Notes: a model not told the origin generated them from the sequence alone. A stretch of DNA of 17,824 nt from Acidimicrobiia bacterium (GCA_009377735.1 WHTL01000034.1:1-17824); one strand, 5' to 3'. Positions 1 through 7,359 are shown, counted from the stretch's first letter. A program made the numbers and translations.

Positions 1-111
1 CGCTTCCTGCATCGCCAGCAGAATGCGAGCCTGCAAATACTCGCGAGCCACGTTCAGGGCTTGTGTCTGGTTGTCGGCATCTCGGACGATCTCGTAAAGT
101 TCCTCTCTCAT
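1..111 (-). CDS. AbiEii-type nucleotidyltransferase toxin, N-terminal fragment (cut by window edge)
   Basis: Only the first 37 codons are visible; the gene runs off the left edge. The reading frame starts at the ATG complementary to 109-111, and this ATG overlaps the TGA of the upstream antitoxin gene (ATGA). The visible N-terminus contains VAREYLQARILLAMQEA, a helix that in AbiEii/AbiGii-family proteins lies directly before the nucleotidyltransferase core (GGTALR... and a DLDF-like motif, which would lie outside this window). Members of the family transfer nucleotides to tRNA acceptor ends and stop growth unless the antitoxin represses or counteracts them. The catalytic residues cannot be checked here, so the call rests on the short N-terminal match and on the coupling to an AbiEi-like gene. 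Confidence 0.7.
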   Translation of the reverse strand, partial: MREELYEIVRDADNQTQALNVAREYLQARILLAMQEA

Positions 112-746
112 GGTGTCGCACCTGCGACGCTGGCCGCCTTCATACCGAGGATGTTCTTGCCTGCGCGGTAGATCTTGGGTTTGTCCCATCGGTGGACGTG
201 GGAGCTCAGATCGTGTTCAGAGATGGATTCGAGGGCTTCGAGACGGAGGGACTCCAGATGTTCGATGGTGTCTCCCTGCGGGGTCAGGTAGGCCAGATCG
301 AGTAGACTCTTGGCGGGGTCGGCAACGAGTGCATTCTGGTCACGGAACACGGGGGTGCGACGATATCCAAAGAACACTGTCGGGTGGATGTGTCTGTGGA
401 CGAATCGGCCCACCGGTGTGTCGAACTGCATGGGGCGCCCGCTGGTGATCGAGGTGGTGACCGGCACCGCCTCCGGAATCAGCCCGTGGTAAGCCAGCGC
501 CGATTGCAGGCCCACATAGGACGGAGTGTGAAGCTCGTTGGCGACCAGGAAGGGATGAGGGTCTACCCGACGCCAAGGCCTCGCAAGTAGATAAAGGTTG
601 CGACGCAGCTGGAGGATCTTCCCCGATGCCGTCCAACGGGAGAGCTGACGACGAACATCGGAAGGGTCACGATCACCGGCTAACAGGAGGCTGCTCCGGA
701 ACAAGGGCAGATCTCCCACGGTCTCCAGAAGCTCACCGAATTGCAT
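108..746 (-). CDS. AbiEi-like type IV antitoxin / winged-helix transcriptional repressor
   Basis: A 212-residue protein with an N-terminal winged-helix region (about residues 10-55, including VRRQLSRWTASGKILQLRRNLYLL) and the AbiEi middle segment (about 70-130: PSYVGLQSALAYHGLIPE, then TSITSGRP, then FDTPVGRFVHRHI). Family members bind inverted repeats in their own promoter and neutralise the AbiEii nucleotidyltransferase without direct contact (type IV toxin-antitoxin). The stop codon overlaps the start codon of the partial AbiEii gene, as usual for this pair. A 20-bp near-palindrome begins 8 bases upstream of the start codon and is a natural candidate operator. I see no strong Shine-Dalgarno before the ATG at 746, so the mRNA may be leaderless or nearly so. 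Length and domain order are normal for the family. Confidence 0.85.
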   Translation of the reverse strand: MQFGELLETVGDLPLFRSSLLLAGDRDPSDVRRQLSRWTASGKILQLRRNLYLLARPWRRVDPHPFLVANELHTPSYVGLQSALAYHGLIPEAVPVTTSITSGRPMQFDTPVGRFVHRHIHPTVFFGYRRTPVFRDQNALVADPAKSLLDLAYLTPQGDTIEHLESLRLEALESISEHDLSSHVHRWDKPKIYRAGKNILGMKAASVAGATP

Positions 747-753
747 AGCAGCA

Positions 754-773
754 AGTTACCATAGATGGCAACT
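754..773. promoter_or_regulatory. Candidate AbiEi operator (20-bp inverted repeat)
   Basis: AGTTACCAT at 754-762 and ATGGCAACT at 765-773 are inverted arms with one mismatch around a 2-base centre. The element sits 8-27 bases upstream of the AbiEi start. In the minus direction it contains TATGGT, a possible -10 hexamer, so a bound protein would cover the promoter. AbiEi proteins are known to autoregulate through inverted repeats; the assignment here is by position and symmetry. Confidence 0.5.
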
Positions 774-781
774 AATCGCAA

Positions 782-1535
782 TTGAACAACCTACCGATTA
801 CGTGGGCACCGTTGACACTGGCGCCGAACACCCCGGCGCCGTCGTTCAGGATGTGTGAGATTGCTCATCTGTATGTGCCATCAGTCCGTGGGCAATCCCG
901 CGGCGATCCCGGCCCCAGGCCTGCTGGGTACAGAGGGACAGTCGCTAGCGATCGAAGAGGCGTTTTCGCCACCGACGACGACGGCAACGTCCACGAGGGA
1001 AACATCGAAGCGATCGCCGCTCCTGGGATCACCCAGGGCTGCAACCCACCCGACAACGACGAGTACTGCCCCGGTGACGACATCACCCGTGGTCAGATGG
1101 CGGCGTTCCTGCGACGGGCTTTCAATCTGGTGGAAGTGAGCGACAACTTCTTCACCGATGATGACGACAGCATCTTCCACGATGACATCAACGCCATCGC
1201 CGCAGTGCGGATCACCCAGGGCTGCAACCCTCCCGACAACGATCAGTTCTGCCCGGACGAGACGGTGACTCGTGGGGAGATGGCCTCGTTCCTGGTGCGG
1301 ACCTTGGCCCTCACGGATGGTGCCGGTGATGACCTATTTTACCGATGACGACGACAGCGTCCACGAGAATGACATCGATGCTTTGGCCACCTCGGGTATC
1401 ACACTGGGATGCAACCCACCCACCAACGACGAGTACTGCCCCGACGACCCGGTGAGTCGCGACGAGATGGGTTCGTTCTTTGCCCGTTTCCTCGAGTTCC
1501 GACCACAGGTGTACGGCAGCAGCCCCCCGTACTGA
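782..1535 (+). pseudogene. Frameshifted fragment of an SLH-repeat surface protein
   Basis: The open frame from the TTG at 782 shows two repeat units of the type DDDGNVHEGNIEAIAA...ITQGCNPPDNDEYCP...TRGQMAAFL, then runs into a stop at 1348. A third unit continues in the +1 frame from about 1340 to a TGA at 1533-1535. Repeat spacing is 183 bp between units 1 and 2 and 187 bp between units 2 and 3, so one extra base is present, most simply a T in the TTTT run at 1336-1339. S-layer-homology-like repeats of this kind occur near the C-terminus of secreted proteins in Acidimicrobiia. Here there is no signal peptide and no catalytic or passenger domain, and the sequence before about 956 resembles nothing I know. 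It is either the tail of a lost larger gene or an intact short tail with a sequencing indel. Confidence 0.6.
971..1490 (+). repeat. Three tandem SLH-like protein repeats
   Basis: Units begin at TDDDG (971), TDDDDS (1154) and TDDDDS (1341, in the shifted frame). Each has an Asp-rich start, a helix (IEAIAA, INAIAA, IDALAT), GITQGCNPP or a close variant, YCP/FCP with a conserved Cys pair, and TRGQMAAFL, TRGEMASFL or SRDEMGSFF. DNA identity between units is also evident in the GCAACCC(A/T)CCC region. Confidence 0.75.
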
Positions 1536-1978
1536 TTCGGCCGGTGGTTATGACGACGACCTCACCCGAGTGGGCCGGACCCGTACCGAGTAATCGGCTG
1601 CAAACGACGCAGGGGTCCGCCCACTCCGGGTGATTGCTCGGGGGGACGGTATCTGCGTGCCGGTCCTGGGGCACTGGTCTTGTAGCGAAGCACCCCATTC
1701 AATGAGGCGTAGGTTGGGTGTTCCAGTCCTGCCCGCCCGCCCAAGGGGTTTGCAGGAGGGCCCTGGGCTCGGTAGACCCCCGGGGTATCAAATCGGCTGG
1801 CTTGGTGATCCTTCTCTCTGAGACCAGGTAAGACTCTCATCAGAGATCGGGCAGACTCCGACGCATCTCGGGGGGACACCACAGGAAGGAAGCTGTTGAA
1901 GCGGTACCGGCGACGATTTTGCGCGTAAGATCGAATCGAGTGGACACCGCGATTGAGAAGTTGAGTCCCCTGCCGGGC
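1536..1978. other. Gene-free stretch between two pseudogenes
   Basis: No reading frame here has recognisable protein character on either strand. Visible small structures are an 11-bp direct repeat CTCGGGGGGAC (1637-1647 and 1867-1877) and an inverted repeat TCTCTGA / TCAGAGA (1815-1821 and 1840-1846, 18-base loop). A GTTCCAGTCCTGCCCGCC segment near 1718 recalls a tRNA T-arm, but no complete tRNA folds around it. The stretch probably is decayed coding DNA. Confidence 0.5.
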
Positions 1979-2440
1979 GTGGTGGGGCGTGAGGGGAGAA
2001 CTGTCCCAGATCGGTCGGTTCTTCGATGGGCTGGTATCCGGTCCTCGGGCCCTGATCATCTTGGGGGAGCAAGGTATGGGCAAGGCTGCCCTTTGGCGGG
2101 CCGGCATCGAAGCCGCGAATGCGACGGAGTATCAGATCCTCAGGGCAGGTGCGCATCGGAGGAAATGCCCCTGGCACTCGTGGGCCTTGGCGATCTCGTC
2201 GCCGACTACCCCGAAGACGACGTCCTCTCGGTGGGTATTGACCCGGCGCAACGGGGGAGACGGTTGCTCGATCTGATCCGCCATCTCGTTGAGGCCGGCC
2301 AATGGTTCTGGCCATAGACGACCTGCAATGGCTCGACATGGGGTCGGCGCGCACCCTGCGATACGTCCTCCGTCATCTGGAGCGCGAGCCTCTTCCACAA
2401 ACTCGGTCACAGCATCGAGATCGCAGGCGTCAATGCCATC
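1979..2440 (+). pseudogene. Broken LuxR-family AAA-ATPase transcriptional regulator
   Basis: Pieces of one regulator type appear in all three forward frames. At 1979 VVGREG reads in frame 2; after a GGGG run the continuation ELSQIGRFFDGL...LIILGEQGMGKAALWRAGI is in frame 3. The next block, EEMPLALVGLGDLVADYP, is back in frame 2. Walker B, VLAIDDLQWLD followed by SARTLRYVLRHL, is in frame 1 from 2305. Directly after it, in frame 2, LFHKLGHSIEIAGV (about 2390) recalls the last helix of a LuxR HTH, which would imply a large internal deletion. The Walker A is also degenerate, with GKA where GK(S/T) is required. Intact members are around 900 residues, so under a fifth remains. No start codon or SD is evident. 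The ATPase identity is well supported; the HTH piece is tentative. Confidence 0.65.
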
Positions 2441-2462
2441 ACCTCTGTCGCGGCTGACGTAA

Positions 2463-3524
2463 TCAACCCAAATGGTCCGCGAGCCAATCCGCCATCATTG
2501 GTTTGGCGTGATGAGATCGGTTGTGACAACAATGGTCTCCGCCTTCGTAAATCACAACCTCGGTTGTTGGCTTTAGCTCCTTCATCGCCCGAGCGTTTTG
2601 ATGAGAGAAGATGCGATCGGCTGTCGAATGAACGGCAAGAAGGTCTCCGCGAACCCCTGGGAGGGAGTCCCTCAGGGTCACCTCATCGGTGGCACGGCGG
2701 CGTACTTCCTCCTCGTCAGGAATCTCGAACAGATACATGAGATCGGCCTTCAAAAGAGGAGGAAGGTCATCCCATCCGGAGAGATCGAAGCACCCTCCCA
2801 GGCTAACTGTCGCAATAATCTCAGGACAGAGAGCCGCTACTCGCGGGGCCAGATAGCCTCCAAAGCTGAAGCCGATGAGCCCAATACCATCAGTCCTAAG
2901 TTCATCGGAGGAACGGACGAAGTCGATGACCGCCGGGAACGCTGTCTCATAGTCGAAACGCCACCCGACTCCCCGATGCCTGGTTTCGCCTTGGCCGGGG
3001 CCGTCGACCGAAATCGTGGCGAGACCCCTATCCAGGAGGAGGTCCTCGAACCCGACATACTCTTCCTTCGAAGAGTCCGCACCAGGCAGGATGATAACTA
3101 CGGGGGGAGGTTCGGACGTGTCCGGTCGTCTCACGTTCGCATGGAGTACGCCAGCGGCACTCTCTAAGGTGACCTGCTCCACACCTGGATGCATGCCACG
3201 AAAGGCGTTCGAAAATGCTGCGAGCTTTGCGTCGACGAGCTGGGACCGTACGGGTTCATTATCGAAAAGAACGAATAGTCCGTAGTGATAGTAGAGACCG
3301 GCCCGATACCAGCCAGCCGAGGCGGTGATGTCATGCCCTCTCTCCTCTTGGTCGACGGCGTAGGCAACCTCCTTGTCGCCGAGCTGTTTCCAGAGTTGCG
3401 GCCAATCCGACCAGTCGTCCAGGTTCGTCACCACCGAATCGATCGATGATCCTGGAACCCCGACGCTTTCAAATCGAACACGCCAATGCTCGATCGTTCT
3501 CAGGTATGTCGCATCAACGGGCAT
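2463..3524 (-). CDS. Alpha/beta hydrolase, 2,6-dihydropseudooxynicotine hydrolase-like
   Basis: A 353-residue cytoplasmic protein with a helical N-terminal part (about 1-115) followed by an alpha/beta hydrolase core. Visible core elements are VVIILPGADSSKEEY (oxyanion strand, about 142-156), SVDGPGQGET (172-181), the nucleophile elbow GFSFGG with Ser220, the acid Asp303 in HSTADRIF, and the histidine His331 in GGDHCCHN. Layout and triad spacing match the FrsA/DUF1100-like group that includes 2,6-dihydropseudooxynicotine hydrolase, which splits a C-C bond next to a ketone on a pyridine ring; other relatives are esterases, so the reaction is open. It is the last gene of operon A, 6 bases after the isochorismatase-like gene, suggesting that the two enzymes act in series. 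The SD is weak (GGAT), compatible with translational coupling. Confidence 0.8.
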   Translation of the reverse strand: MPVDATYLRTIEHWRVRFESVGVPGSSIDSVVTNLDDWSDWPQLWKQLGDKEVAYAVDQEERGHDITASAGWYRAGLYYHYGLFVLFDNEPVRSQLVDAKLAAFSNAFRGMHPGVEQVTLESAAGVLHANVRRPDTSEPPPVVIILPGADSSKEEYVGFEDLLLDRGLATISVDGPGQGETRHRGVGWRFDYETAFPAVIDFVRSSDELRTDGIGLIGFSFGGYLAPRVAALCPEIIATVSLGGCFDLSGWDDLPPLLKADLMYLFEIPDEEEVRRRATDEVTLRDSLPGVRGDLLAVHSTADRIFSHQNARAMKELKPTTEVVIYEGGDHCCHNRSHHAKPMMADWLADHLG

Positions 3525-3530
3525 GGATCA

Positions 3531-4202
3531 TCATCCAGCAGGGTGGGAGAGGTGGGCTGATCGCCATGCTTGCAGCACACTCTCTGAATTAACGACCTGG
3601 CCGAAGTACTGGCGAATGTTTGCGAGCGTTGCCAAATGCTCCTCTTCCGAGTAGGTGGCACAGCAATCCGAGGCCAATACCACGTGATAGTCCCGCATGA
3701 AGGCGTCGCGAGCGGTTGACTCGACGCATACGTTGGTTGCAACACCGGTCATTACCAGCGATTCAATACCGCGGCTCCGCAGAATAAGGTCAAGCTCCGT
3801 GCCAACGAAAGCGCTGTAACGATGCTTCTTGATCACGATTTCGTCCGGCGCTCCGGTTGGCCGGATCTCGTTGACGATTTCGAAGCCCCACGATCCTTCC
3901 TCACAGACGCCGTAGGCAACGTGGCCACCTTGAGGATTAGAACGGCGCGCCCGATCTAGGAACGCGGACGATAGGTACCAGTTGTACTTGGTTGCGTAGT
4001 TTGCTTGGAAGAAGATGCGGGGAACGCCGGCGGCCGCACCCCCCACCAGGAGATCCTTGATCGCAGGGATGGCATCTTCGACCATTTCGAGAGGGTGGCC
4101 CTCCCGGTGCATATAGCCACCCGACGAACAGAAATCATTCTGTACGTCGATCACTATGATCGCGGTCTTCGCGGGATCTAATGGTCCGGTAAGGTCGGCC
4201 AT
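3531..4202 (-). CDS. Isochorismatase-family cysteine amidohydrolase (RutB / N-carbamoylsarcosine amidase type)
   Basis: A 223-residue protein with the complete catalytic triad of the family: Asp19 (VIDVQNDF), Lys126 (KKHRYSAF) and Cys159 (TGVATNVCVESTARDAF), with the usual non-proline cis-peptide at V154-A155. The spacing Lys-33-Cys and the segments FVGTELDLILRSRG and DCCATYSEEEH are like RutB, biuret hydrolase and N-carbamoylsarcosine amidohydrolase, which cut C-N bonds of ureido compounds and release carbamate or ammonia. It lacks features of true isochorismatases, such as a carrier domain. The start at 4202 follows a very strong AAGGAGG five bases away. It belongs to operon A, after the ABC ATPase, and probably supplies a hydrolytic step for the imported compound. 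The exact substrate cannot be read from sequence. Confidence 0.88.
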   Translation of the reverse strand: MADLTGPLDPAKTAIIVIDVQNDFCSSGGYMHREGHPLEMVEDAIPAIKDLLVGGAAAGVPRIFFQANYATKYNWYLSSAFLDRARRSNPQGGHVAYGVCEEGSWGFEIVNEIRPTGAPDEIVIKKHRYSAFVGTELDLILRSRGIESLVMTGVATNVCVESTARDAFMRDYHVVLASDCCATYSEEEHLATLANIRQYFGQVVNSESVLQAWRSAHLSHPAG

Positions 4203-4207
4203 GGCTG

Positions 4208-4214
4208 CCTCCTT
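4208..4214 (-). promoter_or_regulatory. Strong ribosome binding site AAGGAGG
   Basis: Complement of CCTCCTT, five bases upstream of the ATG at 4202. It fixes the start of the isochorismatase-like gene and suggests high expression of that gene relative to the transporter. Confidence 0.75.
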
Positions 4215-4362
4215 GTTCCTGCTCGGTTCGTATGCTCCTGGGCGGCAAGGCTGAGTTCACGTCGGGGCGAACCTCGATCCCTTGAGCACCCTGATTTCAA
4301 TCTCGTGAAACTTATGAGAGGTCTCGTGGTTTCCGTGGGTGCACTGGGTCGCGTGCACGACG
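4215..4362. other. Spacer inside operon A with short symmetric elements
   Basis: The 160-base gap between the ATPase stop and the hydrolase start is much larger than the other junctions in this operon. It holds TTTCA / TGAAA arms (4295-4299 and 4306-4310) and two self-palindromic GTGCAC hexamers 14 bases apart (4339-4344 and 4353-4358). An internal promoter is possible, but I see no convincing -35/-10 pair. Confidence 0.3.
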
Positions 4363-5172
4363 TCATGTGAACACCCCCATATCCCGGAACAGGTGATGGA
4401 TCCGGGTCACGATGCGACCGTATGCAGCCGACTCTTGTGTTTCGATAACTCGGGGTCGTGGAATGGGAACATCGATGATTTCGACAATCTGGCCGGGTCG
4501 GGGGGACATCACAACAATGCGGTTCGATAGGAACACGGCTTCTGCGATGCTGTGGGTGATGAAGACGACGGTCTTTTCCGAGGCTTGCCAGATCCTCTGC
4601 AGGTCGTAGGTCATTCTTTCTCTGGTCAACGCATCAAGGGCGCCAAAGGGCTCGTCCATGAGCAGCACCTTGGGGTCGTGTACCAGAGCTCGGCACAAAG
4701 CCACGCGTTGACGCATACCACCCGAGAGTTCAAAGGGATACTTGTCTTCGAATCCGGCAAGTCCGACCGAAGCCAGCAGGTCCTTGGCTGTGTCGATGTA
4801 ATCGGCAGACCGTAGCCTGCGGAGTTCGGCTTGGATCAAGACATTCCCCATGACATCCCGCCAGTCCATCAAGAGGTCCTGTTGAAACACGATTCCGATA
4901 TCGGTATATGGCTCAGTAACACGGGTGCCGCCGATTTCGAGGGTTCCTTCGGTGGCTGCGAAGAGGCCAGCAATCATCATCAATAGGGTGCTCTTACCGC
5001 AACCGCTGGGACCCACAACAGAAACAAACTCCCCGTCCGTCACGTCGAAAGTCACCCTGTCTACGGCATGTAGTGGCCCAGTTCGACTCTCGTACACCTT
5101 CGAGACGTTCCGGATTGAGATCAGCGGGTGGCGTTGACGGAACCCCTCCTCCGTCAATTCTTCGGTGCTCAA
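4363..5172 (-). CDS. ABC transporter ATP-binding protein (NitT/TauT family), operon A
   Basis: A 269-residue nucleotide-binding subunit that powers import by the neighbouring permease. All motifs are present: Walker A GPSGCGKST (54-62), Q-loop VFQQD (95-99), signature LSGGMRQR (149-156), Walker B VLLMDEPFGALD (169-180) and H-loop THS (206-208). The sequence LMDWRDVMGNV after the Q-loop and MSPRPGQIVE near the end are typical of the nitrate/sulfonate/taurine importer ATPases (SsuB/TauB/ThiZ group). The ATG overlaps the permease TGA (ATGA at 5169-5172), so translation is coupled. Substrate specificity resides in the binding protein, not here. Length is normal. Confidence 0.93.
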   Translation of the reverse strand: MSTEELTEEGFRQRHPLISIRNVSKVYESRTGPLHAVDRVTFDVTDGEFVSVVGPSGCGKSTLLMMIAGLFAATEGTLEIGGTRVTEPYTDIGIVFQQDLLMDWRDVMGNVLIQAELRRLRSADYIDTAKDLLASVGLAGFEDKYPFELSGGMRQRVALCRALVHDPKVLLMDEPFGALDALTRERMTYDLQRIWQASEKTVVFITHSIAEAVFLSNRIVVMSPRPGQIVEIIDVPIPRPRVIETQESAAYGRIVTRIHHLFRDMGVFT

Positions 5173-5945
5173 TGGTGTTCACCACCCGTTCGGTGGGACA
5201 CGTGCCATGGGATCAGAGCACGCTCGGCAAGAACAACCGCGCTGAACAAGCCTATGCCGATCACCGACACGAGAACCAGTGCTGCGTACAACAACGGGGT
5301 GTCGAGAAGACCGGTGGTGACAACCAGGAGATGCCCTAGCCCAGCGTCGGAGCCAACGAACTCCGCTGCCACCGCCCCCACCACGGCTAGAGATATCGAG
5401 ATCTTCAGGCCTCCGAGCACGCTAGGGAGGGCACTGGGGAATCGGACCTTGGTGAAGGTCAACACCGGTCCCGCTCCCATAGATCGCGATAGATGAATCA
5501 TTTCTGGTCTTATCGATCGCAGGCCAACGGTGGTGTCGATCACCACGGGGAAGAATGAAATGAGGAATGCCATCAGGACCTTTGGCACGATGCCGAACCC
5601 AAGGACCACGATGAACAGAGGCGCCAATGCAATCTTTGGGACGGCCTGGGATGCAACGAGGGCGGGATAGAGGGTTCGCTCGAATCGCGGAGAGAACACA
5701 ATGAGTATCGCCAAGGGAATGCCGATAACGACCGCTAACGCGAAGCCGAGGAGAGCCTCCAATAGCGTAACCAACGAGTGTTCCATCAGGGTTCCCCAAC
5801 TATCAACAAGGGAGTTTGCGACATCCTGCGGAGCGGGCACGATGTATTGAGGAATGCCGAATGCTCTCACGGAGAGCCCCCACGCGAGGAGAAAGCCAGC
5901 GAAGAGTAGCACCGTTGGCGTCAGTCGCCGACCGTGTTGAATCAT
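5169..5945 (-). CDS. ABC transporter permease (NitT/TauT family), operon A
   Basis: An integral membrane protein of about 258 residues with roughly six hydrophobic helices, beginning with PTVLLFAGFLLAWGLSV and followed by IPQYIVPAPQDV, the hallmark opening of SsuC/TauC-type permeases. The cytoplasmic EAA-like loop is visible as LSRSMGAGPVLTFTKVRFPSALP, which docks with the ATPase encoded next. I chose the ATG at 5945 because the protein then starts a few residues before the first helix as in relatives. An in-frame ATG at 6026 would add 27 polar residues, and neither start has a clear SD. As the operon has only this one permease, it probably works as a homodimer. The stop overlaps the ATPase start. 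Confidence 0.88.
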   Translation of the reverse strand: MIQHGRRLTPTVLLFAGFLLAWGLSVRAFGIPQYIVPAPQDVANSLVDSWGTLMEHSLVTLLEALLGFALAVVIGIPLAILIVFSPRFERTLYPALVASQAVPKIALAPLFIVVLGFGIVPKVLMAFLISFFPVVIDTTVGLRSIRPEMIHLSRSMGAGPVLTFTKVRFPSALPSVLGGLKISISLAVVGAVAAEFVGSDAGLGHLLVVTTGLLDTPLLYAALVLVSVIGIGLFSAVVLAERALIPWHVSHRTGGEHH

Positions 5946-6217
5946 CGAACCCAAGGCCTCGCACTGACGGAAGCTCGAGCCTCTGCGAAGAGTGCGCTGG
6001 AACTCCGCCAACCAAATCCCCCCCATTCGCGGATGTGGTGCCTAGATGGCGGCGCAGTCGGACGATACGAGCAAAGACAGAGCAGGCCCACAGAACGAGC
6101 CGGTGGAGACTCCCAGAATGGCTCTGGTGGCGAGGCACTCACTGGTCGGACTTGGTTCGTCACAGACCTAGCCCGGGATGAATCGTCGGTCCGCTCGGGA
6201 TTGGACTCTGGGCGGCT
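5946..6217. other. Intergenic gap between binding protein and permease of operon A
   Basis: About 190-270 bases, depending on the permease start, with no recognisable gene. Open frames are present on both strands, but none resembles a known protein or has an SD. There is no clear terminator hairpin or palindrome, only a weak CCCG/CGGG pairing near 6173-6202. Such a gap between a binding protein and its membrane partners often lets the binding protein be made in excess, but nothing here proves that. Confidence 0.35.
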
Positions 6218-7321
6218 CTATGGCTGAGGAGGGACAAACTCGTCACCCTCAGGAATAAACTCGTTTGTGAATACGTCGTCTGGAGCGGGAGGGTTCTCAA
6301 CGCCTCCACTTGTGGCCAGGATCTCCAACATTGCAATCCAATCCTCCTCGGCGGTCCACCCCAGCGGCTGGCCGGAGGTCGACGGAGGAACCCAGGTATC
6401 CCATGAGATCTCCATCTCTCGCAGGGCCACCTCGGTTTGGAATTCCGGCGAGTACTCCAGCAGAATCTCGGCCGCTTCGTCAGGGTTCTCCCTCGCATAG
6501 AGGAATCCCCTAATGCTCGCTGCGACGAAACGGTCCACTAGATCCGGATCCCCTTCGATCGTGTCATTGTGGACGATGATCCCGTTACTCACGGCTGTGA
6601 CACCGCAGTCTGTGAACCAGAAAGAATGGCTCTGCTTCCCGGCATTCTCGACTGCCGGGGCATAACCCTGAACATACCCCGCCAGAGCCTCTATACGACC
6701 TTCCAAAAGTGCTGGTACGGCAGCGCCCGGATCAATACTCACTGTTTCAACTTCAGCTTCATCGAGTTCGCAGCCCTCGATAAATGCCGACCACTGCTGA
6801 GCCTGGCTACTCCCAGGTGGTAAACCGATCTGCAGTCCGAGCAGGTCCATTGGCTCGGTGATCATCGTTTCTCCCACGGTCGTGATCCCGTTTGGGTTAC
6901 TGCGATAAATACCAGCCACGTACTTGATGTCTGCCCCTTGCGCGATCGTCTGGGAGACTGCATATCCATCAGCGAAGCCGAACATCGCAGACTTGTTCGC
7001 CACCAGCTGGGCTGTCGTGCCTGAACCCTGGCCGGACTCCACATTCACCCTAAGACCTTGGTCCTGATAGAAGCCCTTGGCTTCCGCCACGATGAAACCA
7101 ATATTCGGTCCGTGAAAAAGCCAGTCAAGTCTCATCTCGACATCGATCAGCTCTGGACCCTCATTCGAGGTCTGGACGTTTGTCGACGGGACTCCCGCGG
7201 AGGCACCTGCGGCGGAGGTAGGAGCAGACTCACTGCTTGGAGTGTTGTTTCCACAACCGCCCAGCGCCACGGATGCGCATATGGCCAACGCAAGGATTCG
7301 ACTCCGTTTTAGGACCAACAT
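6218..7321 (-). CDS. NMT1/THI5-like substrate-binding lipoprotein, operon A
   Basis: A 367-residue extracytoplasmic solute receptor. The start is set at 7321 by GGAGGT five bases upstream; an ATG 45 bases further upstream lacks this site. A lipoprotein signal is clear: KRSR, the hydrophobic stretch ILALAICASVA, then the lipobox LGGC with Cys23 as the lipidated residue, followed by a Ser/Ala/Thr-rich linker. The mature domain begins with VEMRLDWLFHGPNIGFIVAEAKGFY, the typical opening of NMT1/THI5 receptors, which bind small heterocycles or anions (thiamine pyrimidine precursor, taurine, nitrate, riboflavin-like compounds). It heads operon A, downstream of a perfect 8-bp inverted repeat. The ligand cannot be named; the enzymes of the operon suggest a nitrogen heterocycle or ureido compound. 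Confidence 0.9.
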   Translation of the reverse strand: MLVLKRSRILALAICASVALGGCGNNTPSSESAPTSAAGASAGVPSTNVQTSNEGPELIDVEMRLDWLFHGPNIGFIVAEAKGFYQDQGLRVNVESGQGSGTTAQLVANKSAMFGFADGYAVSQTIAQGADIKYVAGIYRSNPNGITTVGETMITEPMDLLGLQIGLPPGSSQAQQWSAFIEGCELDEAEVETVSIDPGAAVPALLEGRIEALAGYVQGYAPAVENAGKQSHSFWFTDCGVTAVSNGIIVHNDTIEGDPDLVDRFVAASIRGFLYARENPDEAAEILLEYSPEFQTEVALREMEISWDTWVPPSTSGQPLGWTAEEDWIAMLEILATSGGVENPPAPDDVFTNEFIPEGDEFVPPQP

Positions 7322-7326
7322 CTGCG

Positions 7327-7332
7327 ACCTCC
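7327..7332 (-). promoter_or_regulatory. Ribosome binding site GGAGGT deciding the lipoprotein start
   Basis: Complement of ACCTCC, five bases before the ATG at 7321. It supports that start over the upstream in-frame ATG at 7366, which would lie inside the operator described at 7360-7380. Confidence 0.75.
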
Positions 7333-7359
7333 GTCGTTGGTACGGATCTCCAAGATCTC

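Noticed and set aside
1670..1760. tRNA-like segment with GTTCCAGTCCTGCCCGCC resembling a T-arm and 3-prime end
   Set aside because: No acceptor, D-arm and anticodon stem can be paired around it; at most a relic.
1562..2354. Two long minus-strand open frames (181 and 188 codons)
   Set aside because: Composition is Arg/Pro/Ser-rich without recognisable domains, and the opposite strand shows the regulator relic.
2598..3167. 189-codon plus-strand open frame
   Set aside because: Antisense to the alpha/beta hydrolase, which has a full catalytic triad.
5803..6163. Minus-strand open frames overlapping the start of the operon A permease
   Set aside because: No recognisable protein features or SD; they overlap clear permease coding sequence in another frame.
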